A stretch of DNA of 64,000 nt. Source: Pohlia nutans (Eukaryota; Streptophyta; Bryopsida; Bryales; Mniaceae). Below the pieces are notes generated by a model, which searched no databases, had not been told where the DNA came from, and was given only the letters and a program-made list of their open reading frames with translations. The translations under genes were made by a program, and so were the position numbers. The DNA is taken from NCBI GenBank assembly GCA_022496805.1, contig CM040100.1, forward strand, positions 21,171,009 to 21,235,008, read 5' to 3'. This document shows positions 21,612 through 33,600 of the stretch, one piece after another (within the stretch, counting starts at the first letter, position 1; each line of letters opens with the position of its first letter).

Positions 21612-22191
21612 CCCCTAAACGTCAGAGCGTCCAGAAAGTGGACGACTAACAGATTCAAACCCTTCTCATGTTTTCATCAATGCTTGGATGAAAGTCATCC
21701 AATTATTTGGAGATTCTTCACCAAGTTATTGTCCTATCTAACAGTTGGATTAGGCATACTTGATTACATATTTTTCTAAAATTACAAATGTAGAAGTATG
21801 TCAAGTCGTTGACCAAGCCAAAATTGCATTGACTGTAGTTCAAAAGTGGCCTTGCAAAAATGAGGTCATAGATTTAAGAAACACAAAAATTTCAAAGAAT
21901 CACCACGTTTAAGAGTATCTCATTTCAAATTCATTCCATCAAATTTTACTCAAAAAATATTAAAATTTTGTTTGTAATCGAATTAAGAAGGAATTTTTAA
22001 TTTTGGCCTTTCAAATTTTATAATTAAATATTGGTGATAGTATTAGTGAATCAAACCGTATAGATGGAATCCTAAATTCAAAATCTAGAACTTTCATTTG
22101 TATATCAATTCCAAAATATTCTTCTAAATAGTAGTTTATGATGTTTTTTCTCAAATTGTCAATTCTAGGGACACCCTGGTACGTTTAGGGG
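21612..22191. mobile_element. 580-bp piggyBac-type MITE, copy 1
   Basis: TTAA (21608-21611) then CCCCTAAACGTC; the other end is ACGTTTAGGGG, followed by a mutated TTCA. Nearly the whole length aligns in the same orientation with 50323-50901 (for example GACGACTAACAGATTCAAAC). The two copies each keep one intact TTAA on opposite sides. Confidence 0.85.
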
Positions 22192-22234
22192 TTCACTAAT
22201 GAGGCCTTTCAATTAATTGTGATTCAAGTTGATC

Positions 22235-22502
22235 TCGAGGTCACTTCTTGTAAAATTTGGGATACAAGTGCATGCAAAGAGTATTTAAATGGGGGCTATT
22301 ACATAATTGGAATATTTGAGGTATATTATGGAATATTTAGAAATATTTCAAATAGAATCTTGAATTATTTTTTTAGTTGAATTTAAAGCATTCTATATTA
22401 CAATAAAAATATATAATTAGGTAGAAATTTTACCTCCCAATGAATTAAATGAACCCTATATTTTAATTCATGAAGTTCTTAATTTTTCAACAGTGACCCC
22501 CC
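22235..22502. mobile_element. MITE with GGGAAGTCACT-type ends, copy 1
   Basis: Ends resemble CGAGGTCACTTCTTG and CAACAGTGACCCCCC. Interior motifs GTATTTAAATGGGGGCTATT, AATTGGAATATT and a run of AATATT repeats match 28753-29022, 36411-36674 and 54641-54910. The superfamily is not clear. Confidence 0.65.
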
Positions 22503-23271
22503 AAGAAGTTGATTCATTATAAACTATCATCTTAGTTGTGTGTATTATGTTGACATCCTAAAGCTTTCTAATACAACATGTATCAATTGTCATACATTTT
22601 GAAAAGAACATTGTACAAAAACTATAATGTGATGTTAGAAACATAAGGCTACCTTGAAGGCATGGTTGAACTTATAGGAAGCTAAAATATGATTGACATT
22701 GCATCCATTTCATAAAAAAGGATGGAACTTTGGTATTGGTTCATGAGTATGCCTCATAAGTATTGACAAAAAAAGGAGTTTTTTATTAATTTTTTTTTAT
22801 AGAAACTCAAAACTATTACACATTATATTGACAATCTTACAAACATAGTACACATGGATGGAAACCTAAAGGAATTAGAATCCCATGATGACACACCATG
22901 CTCTTAAATACACCAACTGTTGTTCTTTTGTATTCAGACCACCATAGCAAAGGATGTACAAACAAACACTTTAAGATTCAACTAGTTATCTAAGTAGTTT
23001 TGTATAAAGTAAAATTATTTATATATTTACTATTCTTGAATTTTTAAATTAATCAACCATTACTATGTGTATAATTGAAAATTGAAAAGGAATTTTTTCT
23101 AAGTTTCTTCAATGACATGTTGCATCTAACTTACCATTTATCAACAATGGGATATTTATAAGCTTATTTAAATATTTGTTAAATGTACGTTACAAATTGA
23201 TTTAAAAACACTGAAAAACTATTTTTGACGATACACACATCTTGAAGGATTTATAGCAAAGGAATATACCT
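22503..23271. other. AT-rich spacer, nothing recognised
   Basis: Neither strand shows a credible exon, RNA gene or inverted-repeat element; poly-A and poly-T tracts are frequent. Confidence 0.5.
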
Positions 23272-24437
23272 GTGAAAGAGCTTTTAAATTTTGCACAAAA
23301 CATGTGCATGGAAGATATGCAAAACTATGCGGAGGGGTTGCCTCATTGGAATGTGAATCCGAGCAACCTATCCATTGTGGAGAGCAAGTTGAAGCTAACG
23401 ACGGACACGACGCATGATATTGACACCATTACGTACACACAAGGTAGAAATTGTGAACTTACGTCCAACCTAGTTCTTTCTTTGCTTTGTCCGGGGTGCA
23501 GTAAACTATACTGCAATATCTATGTCGTTGGTTTGTCATTTGCAAGGGTTTTTTTTGTTCCAACCATTCAAATGACCATTGGCGGCCTACCCAAGGCAAT
23601 GCTGGCTGAGGTAATTGTATGCGAAGATTGACGAGGTATGGAATATTCCCTTTGATCTTATAAGTTTTGGAGGAGATTTTTGTGATGATCGTTTAGGGTT
23701 TTAGTTTTGATATTTGATTTTGGTAATGAATATCAATATGGGTTGTACACAAGAATCGTTTGGAAGTCGTGATGGGAATTTGACTAGCAGCAGTGGCAGT
23801 GGAGTTGAGGATGATCGTGATTCTCTTGTTGCATAGCCTGGGTCTTCTGGGAGTCACGATGGAGATTTGACTAGCAACAGTGGCAGTGGAGTTGAAGATA
23901 ATCGTGACTCTATTGTTGCACAACCTGAGTCTTCTAGGAATTGCGATGGGATTGCATAGCCTGGAATTGGTGATAGAGATTCGACTAGCAGCAGTAAAAT
24001 CGGACTCGAAGATGATTGTGATCATGTTGTAAGGGTGGAGCCATGGTCCGAGTACTTTGCGGACGATGAGGAATCATATTTAGAAAGTTGCGTTTAGTAA
24101 GAGGTTCCCTTTAGAGTTTGAAGAATGGAATACTTCGCCTAGTCCTAGTGGTAGAATTTCGTTTTCAAAAGAATATGTAGCTACAGTTTTGGAAACAAGT
24201 ACTAATGACTTTTGGATACTCAAGCCATGTACTGTTGAACAAGCTACAAAAATGTACTCGCAAGTTGGGTATTTTGTTCTCCCAAACAATAAAATGGTTT
24301 GGGGATGGCAGGTGCGATCCCTAATGGCTCACCTTGCCGACGAGTGGCAGCAATGTAGGAATATTAGAAATTCCTATGACGAGGCATGGGCATGGAGCAA
24401 TGTGTGTTCTAGGATATTGATGCCAATCGTATCTTGA
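23272..24437 (+). pseudogene. Degenerate coding-like block with an 87-bp tandem repeat
   Basis: An ORF at 23272-23631 (119 aa, with a CPGC motif) is followed by three copies of an 87-bp (29-codon) unit starting at about 23765, 23852 and 23939. The unit encodes variants of GDLTSNSGSGVEDNRDS, with TAG in some copies. Then comes an open stretch encoding FPLEFEEWNTSPSPSGR and further on WGWQVRSLMAHLADEW. I do not recognise the product. The pattern suggests a broken multi-exon gene or a decayed transposon protein. Confidence 0.35.
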
Positions 24438-27342
24438 CTGGGAAGATAAAATCGGACTACAAAAAGGTTGAATCCAAGAACAGGCTAGTGAATTACACCT
24501 ATAATACGATCGAGGATGAGAAAATGGCCTCTAACTTAGACGTTGCTGAATATCTAAAAATTATATTAAAATTTAAAAACATAGTTTGAGATTTACTAGG
24601 CGGGTTTTATACCCTCTTGACTCAAAATAAAGTGATAAAAATAAACATTTTTCTTTAACAATAGCATTTAAACATCATATATAAAATTTCTAATAAATGC
24701 CAAATTTAAACACAAATGAAATATAATTAATACATTCATTTAAAGAAAAATTCAGCTTGAAAAATTTATATCCTAAATATGATAATTATACTAACATTTA
24801 ATGTTTACTCTATCAATGTTACATAGCTCCTAATTTGCAAAACCTTTAAACAGACCAAAGTTGAATCTAGGATTCATGATATATGAAAATAAGAAAATCT
24901 CCTAACAAATTGTTCTATTTGGCTATACCTTAAAAGCAAAAGTTGGGAGCATTGGTACAAGTTGGGAGCATTGGTACCATATTATAGTTTTTAAGCTTTT
25001 AGTCAATTCCTTTAAATTGAATTTTGACTTTTCATGAGGGTACTAATAAAAATTTTAATCTAATTTTTTCAAATCCAAAAATATAAATCACATGCAAATC
25101 AATGTATTTTCTATGAATTGTATCATTTTGACCAAAGAGTTTACAAACACTGCAATTTGATTTTAAGGAATTATAGCAATTAAAGAGTGTTGTTGTTAGG
25201 GCATATGAAATTTTTATAATTAGAAGGCATTAATGAATTCCCTAATTGAAGCTCAAACTGCAATGAGTGCCAACAATGTCGTAACTTGATTTCTTTATTT
25301 TTCTTTCATGCAATGAATTGATGTTTTTTTCAATTCTTTATCACCTACTTGAAACTTTTAGTGGGTTTAATTCACGTTTAATTAGATTCCAATTGGAGTA
25401 AACACCTCATAACATGTGCAACTCGTTATGTGCTCTTCGGTGCAACTCTAAAGGCATGTTCACACTTGGTCTTATTTAACACTATATCTTAAAACATAAG
25501 AACTGTAGCATACAATTTAGAACACGTTTTCACATTGGTGGGGTTTTTTCGATCAAGTTTCCGTATATTATAGATAAGAATATGGACCAGGTGTTAAAAC
25601 ATATTGTGGTTTTTAATAATATTTGTTCCGCGGTAATATTTGGGCTTCATGTAACATTTATGTGGTCACACTTGGTCTGCTAGTGTTACAAGAAGTTTGT
25701 GGGCATATTGCATATCTCCTCTGTCTTCATCCTCATTTAAGTTGTTTGCTCACAATCTCCCCATTCTGAATCCGTGTTGTGTTCAATCTTATGTGCATGT
25801 GTTTTTCAAATGTTATGATTGTGGCACTGAAATACGTGGAATTTTCTGTAATACATATTATCTTTCATATTCTGGTTAACGAAATTTTAAGTAACAGTCA
25901 CGACTGAATTATCACACCGGCCATCTACATAATCTTGATAGACCTATATTCCCTTGAAGTTTACTTTAGTGACTCTCTTTCATTATACGTATGTTCATAG
26001 CGAGAAGCATGAGATAAAGATTCCCATGGTGACCCAATATCGACAAACACTGACTATTATAAATTCATGAAAACACACAACTTCAAAATGCTCATACCCA
26101 GAAACGTGGGCCAGATCGCCCTCTGACTTGACTCCGTCTATTTTACCCTGTCATGACTTCAGCATTCAGTTCATGCAGACGAGACACTATTCCGACCTCA
26201 TGAATAAGCTTTTCCCAAAATTAGCTCAGCAAGAAGAATATTTTGAACATACTATGAATCTCGAGGCAACGACTCCCTACACAGAACAAAGAAACTCCCG
26301 AGCTACATCTACACACGTCAGCTTTGCAAGCAAGTCACAACCTTATACCATAAAAGACAGTACAAGATCCATGAACTCAAGGCCGGTATTCATCACATGA
26401 AAAACCTTGAGTTATCAGAGGGGGAAGAACGAGTGAAAAGAGATGGTTGAGACAGGGAAGACATGCTACTAATAGGGTCAGGAGCCGGTTCTTGGCATTG
26501 ATAACTAGTGGTCATAACTTGCTTACGTTTTGGTGATAGGATGGCAAGGGTGAGAAGCCGGGGTTTCCCCCTAAAGCAGAAGTAATCTTGGAATGAAAGA
26601 AGGAAAAATAAAATAGTAAAGGAATAAAAATCAACTAAAAAGTGACTAAAAGGATGGTAAAAATACAGGCTTATCAGCGCTCACGTTATCTTTTGTTCTT
26701 TTTCAAGTACAAATCATGGATTTTCATAGAACTCTTTTGCTATCCACACCATAACACCTGTCGTTATTCTTCTTGCAATTATAATTCAATTGTGGTTGTT
26801 TGATGTTGTAGGACATCCATAAATGAAGTAATTAGTAAGTGTTCAAGACTTTCTGCAATGGTTGGGTATTAAATGTTGCCTTCTCTATTGTCATTGTAGG
26901 TGTACATGGAAGATGGATGAATTTAGAACAAAGGTTCTTGTGAGTTCTACTCGTTTTTGATGATTTTATTACCTTTTTGTGGAATATAGAGAAATCAATG
27001 GACAGGTTAGAGCATCCGGTTCAAATAATCTACTTTCATTGACGTGTTGCAAGAATGACTAATTTGTTGATGGGAACATAATTAAGCACACAATAGATCA
27101 ACAACTTGATTATGTCAAAGTTGCATAAACAAGTGAGAATGCGTTTATGTAAATTGCCTTTGCACAACCATCGCTTTTGAATTCCAAGGTACTGGTAGTT
27201 AGACTGAGAACAAGAGTTTACATTTTAATATATTGCTATAGTTCTAATCAATAGTTAAGATTTTTATTAAATTGTGCATCCATGCAAAGTTTGCTAAATA
27301 CTACATTTTGGTGCTCGCTCTTGGTATTGCATTTATTAATGA
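24438..27342. other. Long AT-rich spacer
   Basis: No supported gene. A 19-bp unit (AGTTGGGAGCATTGGTAC) is present twice in tandem near 24940-24978. A 90-codon ORF at 26128-26400 has no recognisable domain and no splice partners. Confidence 0.5.
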
Positions 27343-27540
27343 TTGGTCAATGTTCTAGACTTGTTCAAGATTGAGGCCGGGAGGATGGAACTTGAGCCTG
27401 TCTTGTTTAACCTTTGTAGAGAAGTTGATAGTGTCTTCTCTCTTTTTAATGAGAAAGTGGAACACTCTAAGAAGCTTGAAGCCTTCATATTGGTCTATGA
27501 GGTTGTGCCAACTTGTGCCATTGGTGCTTTTGAATTCCAG
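27343..27540 (+). pseudogene. Hybrid histidine kinase fragment
   Basis: The translated segment VNVLDLFKIEAGRMELEPV, followed by REVDSVFSLFNEK, matches the region just after the HisKA dimerisation domain of plant hybrid histidine kinases of the cytokinin-receptor type (consensus like VLDLTKIEAGRMELE...VLSLFSEK). The phosphoacceptor SHEIRTP box upstream and the HATPase boxes downstream were not found. Probably a duplicated exon remnant. Confidence 0.55.
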
Positions 27541-28752
27541 GGTACGACTGAAATGCAGGAACTACAATAATGGAAAATAAAATGACTACAAGAAATCAGA
27601 AAAAGTCGGTTGGAGAGCATACGATGGCGATCACAATTGATGCGGTGCGTATTCTGAATAATGACATCTTTATACAATTTTCTTGTGTTTGGGGTCTCAA
27701 TGTCCGTATAGTTGTTCATGTTCTGTGAATGTCAAGAATTGCCATAAAACCAATTAAACGCAACTAAATGGACCGCTCTTTCTTAATGGACAACGGCAAG
27801 GGACAATACATAACAACTCCTGTAAACCTGTGGAACCTTCAATTTTCTAAGATCCAACATTATGTAAATGCAGCTTCTGAAGTCACTGTAGTTGTTTTTG
27901 GTTTAACCCCTAAAGGACCACGAGGTCACCACGTGGCTTCTAGAACTAGAAAGTGAGGAAATTCGAGTTGCTGGACCGTCAATTGTAAAGTGAGCAACAA
28001 AGAGACCCTCGTTCATTTTGAGAGCTGAATCCGTGGATACTTCTTGATCGAAATTTCATGAAGTGTGCAATTTTTGGTGATTTTTTTGAGCTGCAAGGAG
28101 TCTGATTGGGCGTCACTTAAGACCCTCATATCTTCCTCCTCACACCTTCAAGTTATGTAAATTTTTTTGCACATGTTCAAAATGATGATCATTGTGCATG
28201 GTAGAAATTTTAGAATTTTTGAAGCACTTTTGATCAATCCGATTTCAGCATATGTACAAAATATGCTTCTAGAATTGTTTGAAACTAATTGAAATGAATG
28301 TAGAGTTTTGATAAAGGGTTGAGAGGAAGAAGTAAGGCAACTAGAGAAGTGATATTAACGTCACACTGCGTTTATTTAATTATTTAATTATTTAATTTTT
28401 TTTGTAAAAAATATATTATTTAAAAAATCTTGGCCAGCTGATCCAAAGTGGGGACCTTCTTGAGGCCCCACATCTCTCCAAATGAAGGCTGTTTTTTTGT
28501 TTTGTTTGTTATTTTGAGATCTCTCTTACCGTCCACCTCCCGGTTGCATTCTTGGTACCTTTGGAAAGCCCTCAACAAGGAGGAGTGTACGGAGTTTGTT
28601 TCGTTGCATTTAGACTTACAATGTGAAAGCTATGGATTTTTAATTGAATTTTCTCATTACAAATTGAATTAAATTATGAAAAATGGAATATAGGGGTTTC
28701 TAATGTCATTCTTGGCATCATTGGAAAGCTCTCGACGAGTAAAGGTGCGCCT
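27541..28752. other. Spacer with a lone TTAA-type end and duplicated non-coding blocks
   Basis: TTAA at 27903-27906 is followed by CCCCTAAAGGACC, a left MITE tip with no right partner found. From about 28450 a block (GAGATCTC...CTTGGTA...GTTATGGATTTT) occurs in three diverged copies (about 28500, 28690 and 29240). The MITE at 28753-29022 interrupts the series. Confidence 0.45.
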
Positions 28753-29022
28753 TGGGGAAGTCACTTAGTGTAAATTTTGGATACATATGAGCGAACAAAG
28801 GGTATTTAATGGGGGGCTATGAAATAATTGGAATATTCTATTATTTATAGTATTTAGGGTATATTCTATATATATTAAGAATATTCTTAAAATATTCTCA
28901 AATTGGTTTTAAAACACCCTATATTACTTCTATAAATTTATAATTTTTATCTCAAATGAATAAAAGACATCCTATAATTGTTCTCTCACAGTTATCTAAA
29001 TTTTTGATAGTGACTTCCTCGG
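28753..29022. mobile_element. MITE with GGGGAAGTCACT ends, copy 2
   Basis: Ends GGGGAAGTCACTTAG and AGTGACTTCCTC. It aligns almost base for base with 54641-54910 (for example AAAGGGTATTTAATGGGGGG) in the same orientation. Size 270 bp, no coding capacity. Confidence 0.8.
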
Positions 29023-29198
29023 GGGGTGCGCCAAAGTTGTTTTGTTGCTTGTGAACCTACAATGTGAAAGTTATGGATTTTCAATCGAATTTTGTCAATC
29101 GAATTTCATCCAAATAATACATATTTTAGTGTGTTGAAATCCTCTTGAAAATAGGAACAAGATCCACAATTTTTTTTATCTATATATTTAGGAATGTT

Positions 29199-29232
29199 GT
29201 TTGTTTAATTGTTTGTTTGTTTGTTTGTTTTA
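29199..29232. repeat. (GTTT)n microsatellite
   Basis: A run of GTTT units interrupted once. Confidence 0.8.
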
Positions 29233-29734
29233 TTTTGTTCGTTTCGTTGAGATCTCCCAAACGGTGAGGCTGTTGGCAGCGCTCTTGGTATCATCCAAGG
29301 GTGCATCAATTTTTTTTCCTGGCATTGGGACCTACTAGTATGGAAGTTATGGATTTTTGATCGAATTTCTTCACCATAAATTGAATTAAATAAAATTATG
29401 CATAAAATATTATAAAACAAAGAAGAAGTAAAAGCATGATTAACCCTTTGATGTGCCTACCTTCATATAATGAACGACGAACATATTGCAACCTTTTTCA
29501 ACACTACATCATGTATAGTTTTTCATCCATCCAAATTTCTCTGAATTTATGTGCTAATTGACTATCATTTGTACAGTATGAATCTTCAAAATAAGATATT
29601 GTGATTTTTTGAATAAAAACACAATTGATTTATGTCAAGTTTCATTCTTAGTTCAAAAAGTGATAAAAACATACTCAGCAGTTGGAATGGGGAAAAAGTA
29701 AAAGTAAAATCCCGAAATCTACATTTTGTTTCAA

Positions 29735-29885
29735 ATTTTTGGTAGATTGATGAAACTTGTGTCACAGCTTGCTGAAGCCGAGCAACCGTCTCCTCGATTG
29801 AAATTAGGGTTTCGTCATTGAAATGGCCGACGCTCTGCTTCGCTGCATCAGGAGCTTCGACTTCAAATAAGGAAACCATTTGCAT
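29735..29885 (-). CDS. Possible first exon of an unidentified divergent gene
   Basis: The minus strand reads MQMVSLFEVEAPDAAKQSVG and later ETVARLQQAVTQVSS, with codon use and a helical pattern that look coding. It lies about 730 bp upstream of IFT121 and points away from it. No continuation exon was found, and I cannot name a family. Confidence 0.25.
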
Positions 29886-30294
29886 ACAATTCTCCTGTCA
29901 GTGTTTTTTTTTTTCTTCTTTTTTTCCGCCTTGTGAAGAAGCATTCTCCTGTAGTACTGGTTTTCATTTTCTTTTCACTTTGAGATAAAACGCGCAAGAA
30001 TTTCGTCAAGGATTGCGTGTTTCTGAAATGTGATGAAAGTGCCTTGTCTCAGTCTGTTTTTAGCTCAAACTTAGAATTCTAGTTAGGTCAATGCAATCAA
30101 CGTTTGGAAATGGCGGAGTCAAGTATACTAACAAGATTTTCTGCTCCGTTTTGCAGTTACACGGGAGCTGGTCGAGTGAGGATTGCAAAGTGAGCAAGAT
30201 CAGAGTTACTGGAAAAAAGAGTATTCTGGTTCTCACAAATTTGAAATTGTGTTTTTGATTGCTTTTTTCTCGATTCTGTTTCTAAAGATCCTGT

Positions 30295-30537
30295 TCTTAC
30301 TGTGTCCACTGTGTATTTTCTGTAGTGTAGGAAAATTGGACCCCCTGCTGTAAGTCATCTGTTTGTGTGAAATAACTTCAGTTTGACACAATTAACACTG
30401 TTGATCTTGTAGTATAGAACAAGAACTTTAAAATGATGTATTGCAATCAGAAATCCGAGGCTAAATGAGAAAAAATGCCACCGTAGCGAAGTTCAGTGAT
30501 GCAGATGGCCACAGTGGGCATTTTAGACGCTTAAGGG
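30295..30537. mobile_element. piggyBac-type MITE relic in the IFT121 upstream region
   Basis: It is the same sequence as 32562-32804 (shares GTGTATTTTCTGTAGTG and GATGCAGATGGCCACA). The right end TTTTAGACGCTTAAGGG precedes TTAA at 30538-30541; the left tip is degraded. Its right end lies about 80 bp before the IFT121 start codon, so it may form part of the leader or core promoter. Confidence 0.7.
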
Positions 30538-30619
30538 TTAAGCTTGAAAAACTTTAAATTACGGTCAAATTATTACTGGAGAACGAGAATACTCCGTTTT
30601 TCCGGCAACACTGAGCAAG

Positions 30620-33600
30620 ATGTTTCTGTATCTGAGCAAGAAGATTAGTATGCCTAACGGGCTGCGAGTGAGCAGCTTGTCATGGAACTCAGAGCAAGGG
30701 TGGCTCGCATGCGGAGGGGAGACAGGCCTTCTCAAGGCATGTCACAATTGAACGCTTTCTTTCATTTATATTCTCGTGCGCAATGTTGACGGCTGAAAGA
30801 TGATAAGTTTTTTACCTAGCCGCATATCAAGGAAGATGCATGGATTCTGCATTTTGTTGGATAACAAAAAGAGTGAATGCAGAATCCGTGCGGAATCCGT
30901 GCAAAAAATGTACGCACCCATGAAAATTTGGACTCCTTACAAAAATCATTAAAAATCCGTGGGGTCCTAAATTCTTGATGTACATTACATAAGGAAATGC
31001 TGTTGTTTTTTATGTTGTTTTTTAGGTTTAGAGCTCAGTCAAATTGAGCTTGTTGCGCAGGTGCTAAAGCTAGAGCCACGAGCAGCGAGCGAAGGGAAAA
31101 AGTCGCCTTCTGTTGCGGCTCCATCGAACTTGTCCATGAACCAAACCCTAGAAGGGCACCATGGCACTGTGCTTGCTGTTAACTGGAATCAAAATTACCG
31201 CAAGCTTAGTTCTAGTGATGAGAAAGGTCTCATCATCGTGTGGGTGCTGCACAAGGTACCTCCTCTACTGAATCCATCAACGCTTTTCTGTAATTATAGT
31301 AGACATGCACATCACAAGTTTCAAATGGGTCAAAATTGTGGTAAGTGATTTGAAACTTCCTACAACTATCGATGAGTGAGCCTTAAACCTTACAAAAGAA
31401 ACATGGTTCAAGACTCATGTATATCTTGTGATTTCTGATGCGTTTAGTCATGAACGTCTAAAATCGCCTAGAGAGTAAAAGTTGTTCATACAAGAAATTT
31501 TCTTGCAATTGCACAATCGAAGATTATGTGGATAGAGTTCACAAGAAGGGAACCAACTTTGCTACAATGTGAGCAAAAAATTCTTGCAATCATTTTGCGC
31601 AGTTGGTATGCAGTTACTGCACGGAGAAGGGGAAGAACTGAAACCAATCATCATAAATTTCAGAAATTTATCAGTTTGTGTTGCTAGTTTTATTGTCGAA
31701 CTTTGCAATCCTTAGAGCCAAGTTCCATGGGTTTCAGAAGTTGCCCATGGAAGTAGGCAAGAGAGGGAAAAGTGGAACTTTGGTTTGTCTCATACCCGGC
31801 CATGAAGTTGTGCATGTTCCATGGACTTGAACATGAACAAATTTGATTGGTAAGGGGCTTAGGGGAAACATGAACAAATTTGATTGGTTAGGGAGAAGTT
31901 GCCATGAAGTCTTGGGCTTGAGAACCCTCCATACTTCATGACAACTTCTCCACCACTTTCTCTCAAAATCCCACTTGAAATGTAGAACTTGGTCCCCAAA
32001 TTCCCTAAAATCTTGTCTTTTAGTGAGATACTTCACGCATGGAACTTGGCATTTAGTTTCAGATAATTCTATTAAGTCGACCTCATATATGCCTTGAGAA
32101 GAACCTCACCTGTAGATATAGATTGACACAGATTAGATTTGGAAATGCGATCATCATACAGATGAAGATATGATCGCGTGCTTGAGAATGTGCACAGGGG
32201 ATGTGGTTTGAAGAAATGATCAACAACAGGGACAAGAGTGTGGTGCGCGACTTGCGATGGTCATCGGATGGACAGAAGATTTGCATTGTGTACGAGGATG
32301 GGCATGTCGTGCTGGGAAACGTGGATGGAAATCGGTTGTGGGGGAAGACTCTTGATGTTCAACTCCACTTGGTCGAGTGGTCTCCAGATTCTCGTCTGAT
32401 CCTCTTTTGTACCGCTCAGGTAAGCAATTACAATTCTCAGCAAGACCTTGCGAGATCAAATTCTGCTTAACTTCATGCAGGAGCTTCCATTCAATTTCTG
32501 CACTCGAATATTTGAATAGAGAATACACCCCGCATAGATATTCTAGAAAACTTAGCTTTAACCCCTAAGCGTCCACTGTGTATTTTCTGTAGTGTAGGAA
32601 AATTGGACCCCTGCTGCAAATCATCTGTTTGTGTGAAAATGACTTCAGTTTGACACAATCGACACTGTTGATCTTGTAGTATAGAACAAGAGCTTTAAAA
32701 TGATGTATTTCAATTAGAAAACTGAGGTAAAATGAGAAAAAATGCCACCGTTGCGAAGTTCAGTGATGCAGATGGCCACATTGGGCGTTTTAGACGCTTA
32801 GGGGTTAAATGAAATTACAATTGGCAGGGCTTACGTTAGAAACCGCTTTAAACGGCGTTACAATTGGCAGGGTTGAACGCAACCTGGTTTTCTAGAACAC
32901 TTCTCTGGGGTTTCTACCAGTGTATTTCCAAATGCTCGCTTGCTTACACCAGAGTATCCTGTGCAGGGCACATGCCAAATTCACGACCTCAGAGGTAATT
33001 TTGTCGCGCATGTGGGCATTCGTTTCTTGGAAAGAGACTTTGCACCAGCAGATGTTATTGTGGCGATCGATTGGTATAATGGTCTCGAGGGTTATAGTGA
33101 CCCAAATGCGCCCAGCTTGGCTCTTGCTTTTCAGCTCGGAAAGATTCAGGTAAGATATATATTTTTACGCATTGATTTCAAGCGGGATGTCCAGAGTTAT
33201 ACCATTGCCAGTATGTAGTTCTTGCCTTAGGATTCTCCTGCTTGGAATGATTCAGCTGATGAGGCACGAATTGGATGAAGAACCTATTCTACTTGAGTTG
33301 CAAATGATGATCACCAGCATCAAATGGAGTCCAGATGGTGAAGTTCTCGGAGTTGTGGGATCTGATGTGTCGACAAATGCAAAAGCTCCAAGTTCCATTG
33401 TCCAACTTTTCTCTCACACTGGCATGCATCTGCGAACACTGCGAGTGCCTGGGACAAGAGCGAGGTATTCGGAAATTGCAATGCTTTTAGACTCTACTCA
33501 AGATTGCTCATTTTTGCACATGGATATTTACATCAAGAATTTAGGACCCCACGGTTTTTTAATGATTTCTGTGCGAGGTCCAAATTTTCATGGGTGTGTA

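Noticed and set aside
32220..32528. Minus-strand ORFs over IFT121 exon 3
   Set aside because: Shadow frames of a conserved plus-strand exon.
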